From assembly GCA_050250695.1 (NCBI GenBank), contig JBFWOE010000088.1, positions 1 through 12,478 on the forward strand: a DNA stretch of 12,478 bases, in the 5' to 3' direction. Source of the stretch: Ga0077527 sp050250695. GTDB lineage: Bacteria > Pseudomonadota > Gammaproteobacteria > Burkholderiales > SG8-41. This document shows positions 1 through 5,794 of this stretch, one piece after another; position 1 is the stretch's first letter, and each line of letters begins with the position of its first letter. The notes beneath the pieces are model-generated. The model saw nothing but the letters and a program-made list of their open reading frames with translations, was not told the origin of the DNA and searched no databases. The translations under genes were made by a program, and so were the position numbers.

Positions 1-17
1 GGCAGTATTGCACTCAT
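1..17 (-). CDS. Start of an unidentified gene cut by the window edge
   Basis: An ATG at 17-15 opens a reading frame (M-S-A-I-L and onward) that leaves the window. Seven bases upstream of it on the minus strand is a purine-rich AAGGAAAGG, a good ribosome binding site. It lies 54 bp downstream of the small membrane protein gene on the same strand, so the two are probably co-transcribed. Five codons are too few to name a product. The call rests only on the start codon, the binding site and the operon-like position. Confidence 0.5.
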
Positions 18-71
18 ATCAATACCTTTCCTTGAATTGGTCGGCGTGCCGGCCGAGCATCGCGCAAATGT

Positions 72-224
72 TTATTTGGCGAGCGGGACCGTCAGGATTT
101 CAATGACCCCCCACAGGCTGTAAACCACCATGGGAACCATGACACCGAGAAAAAGCAGAAGAAACGGATTGTCCAGAAGCTTCTGCATCAAAGGGATCGG
201 TTCTTCCTGAACCTGATTGCTCAT
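72..224 (-). CDS. Small single-pass inner membrane protein, function unknown
   Basis: This gene encodes 50 residues: a short polar N-terminus (MSNQVQEEPIPLMQKLLDN), one hydrophobic helix at about residues 20-45 and a C-terminal lysine. I chose the ATG at 224 because AGAGGAG (233-239) sits 8 nt upstream; a longer in-frame start at 278 has no such support and would add an arginine-rich tail. Proteins of this size and shape often serve as small accessory subunits of respiratory membrane complexes, but I do not recognise a named family. A candidate FNR/DNR-type promoter lies about 75 to 115 bp upstream. The next gene begins 54 bp downstream and may be its partner. Confidence 0.75.
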   Translation of the reverse strand: MSNQVQEEPIPLMQKLLDNPFLLLFLGVMVPMVVYSLWGVIEILTVPLAK

Positions 225-298
225 TTCGAAATCTCCTCTGTGGCGGGAAAATCTTGATCGGCCCCACTGGGCAGCCAACTGCGTCCCGTTGTTGGGCG

Positions 299-340
299 AC
301 TCTACAGAAATGCACCGCCAGGTGACTTAACTTAAATCAA
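299..340 (-). promoter_or_regulatory. Candidate FNR/DNR-type activated promoter for the small membrane protein gene
   Basis: On the minus strand TTGATTTAAGTTAA (340-327) matches the FNR/DNR pattern TTGAT-N4-ATCAA: the left half is perfect and the right half is GTTAA. A -10-like TAGAGT lies at 304-299. Exactly 22 bases separate box and -10, the spacing of a class II FNR promoter with the box centred near -41.5. Transcription would start near 292, leaving a leader of about 68 nt. FNR, ANR and DNR cannot be told apart from the site alone. Confidence 0.5.
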
Positions 341-453
341 GGAATTCGAGGGACTGAAACGACAACATCCGTCTCATAACCCGCGCGGATTTCGGTTGAT
401 GCGGCTTCGGCGCTTGGGGGATCAGATAAACAGCAGGACGATGCTGATTTTTG

Positions 454-470
454 TCAGGGTAAAACCCTGA
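454..470. repeat. Perfect 7+3+7 inverted repeat
   Basis: TCAGGGT-AAA-ACCCTGA is a perfect inverted repeat with a three-base centre. It is not a convincing terminator, because no T-run follows the stem on either strand; on the plus strand the T-run precedes it. Its place in the middle of a divergent promoter region suggests an operator for a dimeric regulator, but I recognise no specific family. Confidence 0.4.
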
Positions 471-650
471 ATCCATGTCAGAAATCGCCTTCTGCCAACG
501 CTCAACCTTGCTCCAGGATTAATGGCGCCATGGCGTCCGCCCCGCCTGATTCCTCCATGTCATCTGCAACCACGGGAACAAGCCAATAGACCAAGGTCGG
601 CATGCCCTCAACCGGATCAGTGCCATTTTGTGCCGCAAATCTCTGGAAGG

Positions 651-693
651 TTAATATGCGTCAAGTTTTCGGGTCACGCATTACTGGCAGAAT
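651..693 (+). promoter_or_regulatory. Candidate FNR/DNR-type promoter for ctaA
   Basis: TTAATATGCGTCAA at 651-664 fits TTGAT-N4-ATCAA with one mismatch in each half; GTCAA is a common right half in DNR/ANR sites. A -10-like CAGAAT follows at 688-693 after 23 bases, close to the 22 expected for a class II site. Transcription would begin near 700, about 19 nt before the ctaA ATG. TAATAT at 652-657 could instead be a conventional -10, but I see no good -35 for it. Confidence 0.4.
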
Positions 694-718
694 CCGCCAC
701 TAGCGACAAAAGAAACCC

Positions 719-1798
719 ATGGACATCATCAGCACCGATTGGCGCAGTGAAAAGCGCAACGCATCAGACAAATCAGTGGCACTATGGCTTCTTGCATGCT
801 GCACGCTGGTTTTTGCAATGGTTGTCCTAGGCGGTGTAACCCGGCTCACGCACTCAGGATTGTCCATCGTCGAATGGCAACCCTTGATCGGCGCCATTCC
901 GCCGCTGACACAACAGGCATGGCTTGAAATGTTCCAAAAGTACCAGCAGACGCCCGAGTATCTGCAAGTCAACTTTGGCATGAGTCTCCAGGAATTCAAG
1001 GGTATTTTCTGGCTGGAATATTTTCATCGCCTGCTGGGACGTGCGATCGGTCTTGCATACTTTTTCCCCCTTGTCTACTTTCTTGTCCGGGGCAAGCTGG
1101 GCAAGTTTCTGACGACAAGGCTCATCGGCATCCTGCTGCTGGGCGCGGCACAAGGCGCAATGGGCTGGTATATGGTCAAAAGCGGTCTCGTCGACGAGCC
1201 GCAGGTCAGCCAGTATCGCCTCACTGCGCACCTTGCACTCGCCTTCCTGATTTACGGCGCAATTCTCTGGGTGGCCCTGGATCTGCTGCTTCCGGCCTCA
1301 GCACGAAACCAGAAAAGAGTTGCGCCGCGCCTCCGCCAGTTTGCATGGGGACTGACGGCACTGATAGGCATCATGGTGGTTTCCGGGGCTTTTGTCGCCG
1401 GCATCCGCGCGGGTTCTGCCTACAACACCTTCCCGCTCATGAACGGCCATGTCATACCGCCGGAATTGTTCATGCTCGATCCCTGGCATGAGAATTTCTT
1501 CAGTAACATGGCCACCGTACAGTTCAATCACCGGCTGATCGCGTGGCTGCTGGCCTTTTGTGTTCCCTGGTTCTGCTATACCGCCCTGCGCGCCGGATTG
1601 TCATCGCGGGCGCGAACACTGTGTTTTCTGCTTTTATTGGCGTTGGCCGTGCAAATCACGCTTGGAATCAGCACTTTGCTGATGGCCGTACCCGTTAACC
1701 TGGCGGCCGCGCACCAGGCCGGCGCGCTGATTGTGTTCACGTTTGCGCTGATGTTGAATCACGAACTGAAACGTCCATGCACCGCGGATCACGGCTAA
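719..1798 (+). CDS. ctaA: Heme A synthase (COX15/CtaA family)
   Basis: CtaA is an inner membrane enzyme that oxidises the C8 methyl of heme O to the formyl group of heme A, the cofactor of aa3-type oxidases. The 359-residue product has the expected length and about eight membrane helices in two similar halves. The family signature GVTRLTHSGLSIVEW is at residues 39-53. The four family histidines are visible: H103 (EYFHRLLGR), H171 (LTAHLALAF), H271 (QFNHRLIAW) and H332 (AAHQAGALI). No cysteine pair is seen in the first outer loop, as is usual for the proteobacterial type. The start at 719 gives a normal N-terminus but has only a weak binding site. No oxidase subunit or ctaB gene is next to it in the window, and it converges on the eight-gene minus-strand cluster with about 150 bp between the stops. 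Family call is firm; the reason for its placement here is unknown. Confidence 0.93.
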   Translation: MDIISTDWRSEKRNASDKSVALWLLACCTLVFAMVVLGGVTRLTHSGLSIVEWQPLIGAIPPLTQQAWLEMFQKYQQTPEYLQVNFGMSLQEFKGIFWLEYFHRLLGRAIGLAYFFPLVYFLVRGKLGKFLTTRLIGILLLGAAQGAMGWYMVKSGLVDEPQVSQYRLTAHLALAFLIYGAILWVALDLLLPASARNQKRVAPRLRQFAWGLTALIGIMVVSGAFVAGIRAGSAYNTFPLMNGHVIPPELFMLDPWHENFFSNMATVQFNHRLIAWLLAFCVPWFCYTALRAGLSSRARTLCFLLLLALAVQITLGISTLLMAVPVNLAAAHQAGALIVFTFALMLNHELKRPCTADHG

Positions 1799-1948
1799 CG
1801 CACCTATCCCCGCCTGACGCTCCTGAGCCTCGGCATCATGGCGGTCGACGCATTGATCGACATTGATGGTTCCGGCGATCCCCATCTCGATAATCGAAAA
1901 ATCCGCCAAATGCCGTTCGGAATTTCCCGGCTGCGTCTCGAGGTCGGG

Positions 1949-2632
1949 TTAGGAACCCCCATTTCCATTCGCATGCTGCCGCCACAACACGGGCCACAGG
2001 CGTAGCGTAAACATCAGTAACGACAGCCACATCAGCAGGCCGCCGAGGATCAACATCCAGAGGGACTCAAACCAGTGGCCTCCGATGAACAGCGCAATAC
2101 CTGTATTGATGCAGCCATACTGAACCCATGCAGAGCCCCCGGTTCTGATGGAATTGCCGGTAAAACGCGGCAACATGTGCCCTCCGAGGCCGTAGATCAA
2201 TGACTGCACGAAGCCGGCTCCGAACAGGTGCAACCCGATGCCGCGATTGCTGCCGTCCACGATCATGGCGCCATGCCAAGCGAACCACATGCCGCTGGCG
2301 ACAAGATAAATCATTGCCGTCGACACAAACCATCGATTGTCAGTGGAGAGCATCATGCCGGCGTGGCGCGGTGATGCCCGGCGCGGCGGCGCCGCCGCGG
2401 TCAGAGCCCGCGCCTCCCCCAGACTCGACACCCCGACCGCCTTGAGTTCGCCGTCGATCACCAGGGCCGGTATGGTCCGCACGCGCAGCTTGTGAGCCAG
2501 TTCACGCCCCTCCGTCTGATTGAGATCAAGAACCGAAAAATCGAAATCCCGCTCTGCGGCGACCTCGCTCCAGATTCGTTCCGCCTGCGGGCAGGTCGGA
2601 CACCATTCAGATACCAGCAATTCGACTTTCAT
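1949..2632 (-). CDS. Thioredoxin-like domain fused to a four-helix NnrS/oxidase-like membrane module
   Basis: Residues 1-80 look like a thioredoxin or glutaredoxin fold: strand KVELLVSEW, active-site motif C11-P-T-C14, and cis-proline region TIPALVIDG around P55. A short Arg/Pro linker (about 82-93) leads to roughly four membrane helices (101-218). This half resembles the neighbouring protein at 3107-3508: both carry a GxxHxxPRFxG motif (H152 here), an upstream helix histidine (H135) and the same helix pattern. The first His of the HxH pair in the neighbour is Gly here. There is no signal peptide, so the thioredoxin domain is probably cytoplasmic. It is the last gene of the cluster, 18 bp after the lipoyl protein. 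A dithiol that passes electrons to or from a membrane heme is a reasonable idea but not shown. Met93 or Met94 could act as an internal start for the membrane half alone. Confidence 0.8.
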   Translation of the reverse strand: MKVELLVSEWCPTCPQAERIWSEVAAERDFDFSVLDLNQTEGRELAHKLRVRTIPALVIDGELKAVGVSSLGEARALTAAAPPRRASPRHAGMMLSTDNRWFVSTAMIYLVASGMWFAWHGAMIVDGSNRGIGLHLFGAGFVQSLIYGLGGHMLPRFTGNSIRTGGSAWVQYGCINTGIALFIGGHWFESLWMLILGGLLMWLSLLMFTLRLWPVLWRQHANGNGGS

Positions 2633-2650
2633 GTCGACTCGACCGGATCC

Positions 2651-3103
2651 TCAGTCCGCGCAACGCATGCATTGCACGTCGTAGCGTTCGATCCAGGCCT
2701 TGAGTTTGTCAATGGCATCACGGCCCGTGGCGAGATGCTGCAGTGCATTAGCCGGGTCGTCCGGCCTGATCACCACCAGCCAGGCATCGGTATAAGGAGC
2801 AATATTGACAAGTTCAGGACGTTCGAGTACCCGCTCATTGCGTTCGATGATCACGCTGTCAAACGGCGCTGGGATCCCGCCAGCCCACTTGCCCGACTCC
2901 AGGCTCGCCAGCGGTTTTTTCCATCTGCGGTGCGTTCCAGGTTTCCTGATCGAAACATGCTGGATGCGGCCGGCCATGGTTTGGGAAGGATCGGTGATGC
3001 CAACGCGGTACAGGCCGTCCGGCTCAGACCTGACCCAGATGTAATCCAGGTCATACCACAGGTCTTCCGGCAATTCGCAGCCACGGTGTTCGATCACGGC
3101 CAT
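2651..3103 (-). CDS. Stand-alone GcvH-like lipoyl carrier protein with C-terminal CxxC
   Basis: This 150-residue protein follows the glycine cleavage H-protein pattern: a WVRSEPDG strand, VGITDPSQTMAGRI at 34-47, the lipoyl-lysine hairpin LASLESGKWAG with K72, and the C-terminal ELVN-PY-WLV-IRP block (97-114). The hairpin differs from the ESVKAASD type of true GcvH and looks more like divergent lipoate-binding proteins such as LbpA, which works with the sHdr system in sulfur oxidation. No gcvT, gcvP, hdr or lipoate ligase gene is in the window. A helical tail ends in C145-M-R-C148, an extra dithiol that ordinary H-proteins lack. It starts 3 bp after the previous stop without a clear binding site, which suggests translational coupling. 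The lipoyl-carrier fold is well supported; partner and pathway are unknown. Confidence 0.85.
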   Translation of the reverse strand: MAVIEHRGCELPEDLWYDLDYIWVRSEPDGLYRVGITDPSQTMAGRIQHVSIRKPGTHRRWKKPLASLESGKWAGGIPAPFDSVIIERNERVLERPELVNIAPYTDAWLVVIRPDDPANALQHLATGRDAIDKLKAWIERYDVQCMRCAD

Positions 3104-3106
3104 CGC

Positions 3107-3508
3107 TTATTTTGAATCGAGCGGTGAGCGCCACCGCACCGTCAGCAGCATGTTGATCCCGAACAATGTCATCGCCAGCACGGTCAACGCACCGCCCGCG
3201 GCCACCAGCCAGTCTGCGTAGGCGAGCCAGCCCGCGACCATAAGCGGCAACCCGATGTTGGCCAGCCAGAACTGAACGTTCGCCACACGCTCCGAACGCA
3301 ACGGATAGCCGCCAAAGCGCGGAATGACATGAAGGCCCACGCCATAAATAGTCATCAGCACGAAACCCAGCAGCATCATGTGGCCATGGATGCGCAGTAC
3401 GTTACCAGGGACCAGTTGCGGGTCCACCAGCCGGACAAGCATCAGCAGGCCGCCCAGCAAGCCGTAGATCAGTCCGATGGAGACGTACAGCCGATTACGT
3501 CTGTGCAT
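3107..3508 (-). CDS. Short four-helix membrane protein related to NnrS or heme-copper oxidase subunit I
   Basis: The 133-residue product has about four helices (7-27, 40-63, 77-98, 102-123). The motif H41-G-H43-MMLLGF, followed by GVGLH60-VIPRFGG and FWLANIGLPLM, recalls the low-spin heme helix of heme-copper oxidases and also the HGHxMLxG motif of NnrS (seen here in the protein at 6956-8104). Binding of b-type heme by H41/H43/H60 is plausible but not proven. The length is about a third of either full family, so it is a single module rather than a complete enzyme; no copper or proton-channel region is present. I chose ATG 3508 over GTG 3517 because AGGG at 3520-3517 lies 8 nt from the ATG but abuts the GTG. 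It overlaps the upstream gene by 14 bases, so translation is probably coupled. Confidence 0.75.
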   Translation of the reverse strand: MHRRNRLYVSIGLIYGLLGGLLMLVRLVDPQLVPGNVLRIHGHMMLLGFVLMTIYGVGLHVIPRFGGYPLRSERVANVQFWLANIGLPLMVAGWLAYADWLVAAGGALTVLAMTLFGINMLLTVRWRSPLDSK

Positions 3509-3869
3509 TCCGGCCACCCTGCAGGCTTGTCGGTTTACCCGCCGTCATTTCCCGCAGAATCCGGCGTGCGCGACTCTGCATCACGCGGTAGGTACGCTCG
3601 CACCCGGCTCCGCGAGGCGTCGTACACGCGATTTGCCGCACCAGCACCGTCAGGATATCCATCTGACGCCGCAACTCAGTAAGCTCCTTTAACTTCCCAT
3701 CATAGTCGGCCGCATAAACAAACTCTGCTCGCCGGTCCTGACAGACACCGATACATGGTTGCGGCCCTTCAATTTTTCCACAACCGGTACATTCCCACAC
3801 TGTCACGCGCTCGGCGTCCGTGCCCAGCCCTGGCTGCGCCGCCAAACCCCGCATTGAAGTTTTACCCAT
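3495..3869 (-). CDS. Small four-cysteine protein, unknown function
   Basis: This 124-residue soluble protein has a cysteine knuckle WECTGCGKIEGPQPCIGVC with C27, C30, C39 and C43 (spacing CX2C-X8-CX3C), which suggests a zinc or iron-sulfur site. Then come a predicted helix rich in Lys/Glu/Leu (about 57-80), two more cysteines (C82, C90) and a basic helix (91-108). No signal peptide is seen. I do not recognise the family. It begins 2 bp after the stop of the ABC ATPase and overlaps the next gene by 14 bases, so it belongs to the cluster. The knuckle could make it a metal-dependent scaffold, an electron carrier or a regulator; the sequence does not decide. Being open in the middle of a tightly coupled operon makes it very likely a real gene. 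Confidence 0.75.
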   Translation of the reverse strand: MGKTSMRGLAAQPGLGTDAERVTVWECTGCGKIEGPQPCIGVCQDRRAEFVYAADYDGKLKELTELRRQMDILTVLVRQIACTTPRGAGCERTYRVMQSRARRILREMTAGKPTSLQGGRNAQT

Positions 3870-3871
3870 CT

Positions 3872-4603
3872 CTATACCCCGACCTCTCTGCCCTCTCCTG
3901 CCTCTTCAACCGTACGACCATCCCGTATTTGATAAATCCGCTTGAATGTCGGAATTATTTTCTCGTCATGGGTAACGACAATAATTGCTGTCCGGTAATC
4001 CCGCGCCAGCTGATTCAGGATGCGCACGACCGCCAGTGCGCGCTGGCTGTCCAGCGGCGCCGTCGGCTCGTCCGCCAGAATGACCGGCGGCTTGTTCGCA
4101 AGCGCCCGCGCAATGGACACACGCTGCTGCTCGCCCCCCGAGAGCTCGGCGACCTGCGCCGCGCCACGGTGCCCGACGTCAAGCGCCGCCAGCAATTCGC
4201 CGGCACGCTGCCGTGACCGGGCGTTGCTGGCACCTGCCAGCATCGACAGCAATGCGACGTTGTCCGTCGCGTTCAGGAACGGGATCAGGTAAGGGGCCTG
4301 GAATATGAAACCTATGCGATCCCGGCGCAATGCACGCAGATCGCGGAATTTCCAGCCGTCATCAAATATGACGTCCCCGCCGAGCACCATACGGCCGGAC
4401 GTAGGCTCGATCACGGCACCAAGACATTTCAACAGCGTGCTCTTGCCCGAGCCACTCGGTCCGATCAATCCGACCACCTCTCCAGGGTAAACCACCATGT
4501 CCACGCCTTTCAGAGCGTCCACCGCGGTCGCACCTTCGCCGTAACGCTTGGTCAGGCCCTCGATCCGGATCGCCGGGGCAATGCCGCTTGCGCCGCCGTC
4601 CAT
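3872..4603 (-). CDS. ABC transporter ATP-binding protein (LolD/MacB/DevA type)
   Basis: This is the ATPase of an exporter or lipoprotein-type transporter and acts at the cytoplasmic face of its permease. The 243 residues carry a full set of motifs: Walker A GPSGSGKST (48-56), Q-loop FQAPYLIPF around Q102, signature LSGGEQQR (154-161), Walker B VILADE ending at E179, D-loop region with D185, and switch H212 (VVTHDEK). The D-loop context TAPLDS departs slightly from the usual TAALD or TGNLD. The start codon directly abuts the TGA of the permease gene, so the two are surely co-expressed. The family belongs with FtsX-like permeases and HlyD-like adaptors, which are the two genes upstream. The substrate cannot be told. 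Confidence 0.93.
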   Translation of the reverse strand: MDGGASGIAPAIRIEGLTKRYGEGATAVDALKGVDMVVYPGEVVGLIGPSGSGKSTLLKCLGAVIEPTSGRMVLGGDVIFDDGWKFRDLRALRRDRIGFIFQAPYLIPFLNATDNVALLSMLAGASNARSRQRAGELLAALDVGHRGAAQVAELSGGEQQRVSIARALANKPPVILADEPTAPLDSQRALAVVRILNQLARDYRTAIIVVTHDEKIIPTFKRIYQIRDGRTVEEAGEGREVGV

Positions 4604-5794
4604 TCAACCGATCGCTTCCGCCGGATCGACGCGCAATGCCGCACGGATCCCGAGTATGCTCGCCATTGCGCATATGAGCATAACCATCAGGAATCCGAGA
4701 ACGGCATCCGCATTGAGCAACAGTACATATTTCGGAAAGTACGGCCCCCACAACGTTGCCGCCAGCTTTCCCGTCACAAACCCGATCACACCGAGACCCA
4801 GCGCTTCCTGCAATATCATGCCGGCGATAGTGATGTTTCTGGTGCCGATCAGCTTGAGCACCGCGATCTCCCTGATCTTCGCGAGAGTCATGGTATAGAT
4901 GATCAGTGCGACGATCGCCGCGGTTACCAGCGCAAGTATCATCAGGAAGACGGCAATCTGGCGCGCCGACGTGGCTATCAGCTTGGCGATCAGTATCTCC
5001 TCCATGTCGGCGCTGGTGTAGGCCTGCAGGTACTTCCAGCGTTTGATGTTGTCGGCAACGACCCGTGGGTCCCACCCCGGCTGCACCCGCACCAGAACGG
5101 CGTTTACATTGCGATTGGAGAACTGGTTGGCCTCCACTGCCGCCAGCAATCCCGGAACACCGGGACGATTGAGTGCAGGGTTTGCCGCAAGCCGCTTCCT
5201 GTCATTGTGAATCGCCTCGTTGTCCTTGAGAAACTGCGCCTCCTGCGCATCCTTCAGCGGAATAAACACCATCGGATCACCACTGGTGGATACCATGCGG
5301 CGCGTGAGCCCTACCACCGTGTATTCATTGCGCCGGATGCTGATACGGTCACCGACCTTGAACCCTGTCATGACATCCGCGATCGCCTCGAAATGCGAAC
5401 GCGTCAACGGCCTCCCCGCTACCAGCAACGTCGGCTCTCCGGGGCGCCCGGGTTCGAATCCGGAAATCATGACGCGCACATCATCACGACCCCGCTTCAC
5501 CTGCATGGTCAGGAAAGTCACGTTACCGGTCGTCGCCACTCCCGGGAGCCCGAGCAGCCCCCGGTAAACGTCATCATGCAGGCTGGACGATTCAGCGAAC
5601 GGGCCGAGTGTATGCTGCTGCACCACCCAAATATCGGCAGTAGAGCTGTGGAGCAAAACCTTGGCGTCTTCCACCATGCCGCGGTAAATACCGGCCATGC
5701 TCAATGTAACGCCGATCAGCAGCCCCAGACCAAGGCTGGTTAGCAGGTAGCGTCCCAGACCATGCGCGATATCGCGACTCGCCAGGTTAATCAT
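4604..5794 (-). CDS. FtsX/MacB-type ABC permease
   Basis: The 396-residue protein shows the classic layout: one N-terminal helix (about 15-35), a large periplasmic MacB-like domain (about 40-275), then three C-terminal helices of the FtsX domain (about 278-305, 325-350, 365-385) and a final VDPAEAIG, a common ending for this family. These permeases do not move substrate through a classical channel; they transmit force from ATP hydrolysis to the periplasm (MacB, LolCE, DevC). The ATG overlaps the stop of the adaptor gene in an ATGA, so translation is coupled. The tripartite set adaptor-permease-ATPase most resembles MacAB or DevBCA; no outer membrane TolC gene is in the window. Confidence 0.9.
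   Translation of the reverse strand: MINLASRDIAHGLGRYLLTSLGLGLLIGVTLSMAGIYRGMVEDAKVLLHSSTADIWVVQQHTLGPFAESSSLHDDVYRGLLGLPGVATTGNVTFLTMQVKRGRDDVRVMISGFEPGRPGEPTLLVAGRPLTRSHFEAIADVMTGFKVGDRISIRRNEYTVVGLTRRMVSTSGDPMVFIPLKDAQEAQFLKDNEAIHNDRKRLAANPALNRPGVPGLLAAVEANQFSNRNVNAVLVRVQPGWDPRVVADNIKRWKYLQAYTSADMEEILIAKLIATSARQIAVFLMILALVTAAIVALIIYTMTLAKIREIAVLKLIGTRNITIAGMILQEALGLGVIGFVTGKLAATLWGPYFPKYVLLLNADAVLGFLMVMLICAMASILGIRAALRVDPAEAIG

Larger units (their letters stand above)
225..718. other. 494-bp divergent intergenic region
   Basis: This region separates the minus-strand small membrane protein gene from ctaA on the plus strand. It holds two FNR/DNR-like boxes, one facing each gene, and a 17-nt inverted repeat at 454-470. 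No convincing gene was found: an open frame starting at 522 runs into ctaA in another frame and has a composition unlike a protein (rich in Pro, Arg, Trp and Gln). I saw no tRNA or other RNA gene. Confidence 0.6.

Noticed and set aside
522..830. Plus-strand open frame of 102 codons upstream of and overlapping ctaA
   Set aside because: It overlaps the firmly identified ctaA in another frame, has a Pro/Arg/Trp-rich composition, and shows no recognisable domain.
1946..1958. GGGTT-AGG-AACCC hairpin at the convergent gene ends, as a terminator
   Set aside because: The stem is only 5 bp, overlaps the stop codon of the fusion gene and lacks a T-run on either strand; not enough to call a terminator.
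1838..2005. Plus-strand frame of 55 codons in the same frame as ctaA, after its stop
   Set aside because: It has no clear binding site, runs antisense into the fusion gene and has no recognisable motif; taken as chance continuation of an open frame.
2651..3103. Ordinary glycine cleavage H protein
   Set aside because: The lipoyl motif context differs from ESVKAASD, there is a C-terminal CxxC tail, and no gcvT or gcvP gene is nearby.
3509..3517. GTG at 3517 as the start of the short four-helix protein
   Set aside because: The AGGG binding site abuts this codon; its spacing fits the ATG at 3508 instead.
4362..5075. Minus-strand 237-codon frame spanning the ATPase/permease junction
   Set aside because: It is an off-frame shadow of two motif-complete ABC genes, with a His/Arg/Gly/Asp-rich sequence and no domain.
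3872..5794. NosFY-type transporter of nitrous oxide reductase maturation
   Set aside because: The permease has the FtsX/MacB layout with a large periplasmic domain rather than the NosY layout, an HlyD adaptor is present, and there is no nosD or nosL.
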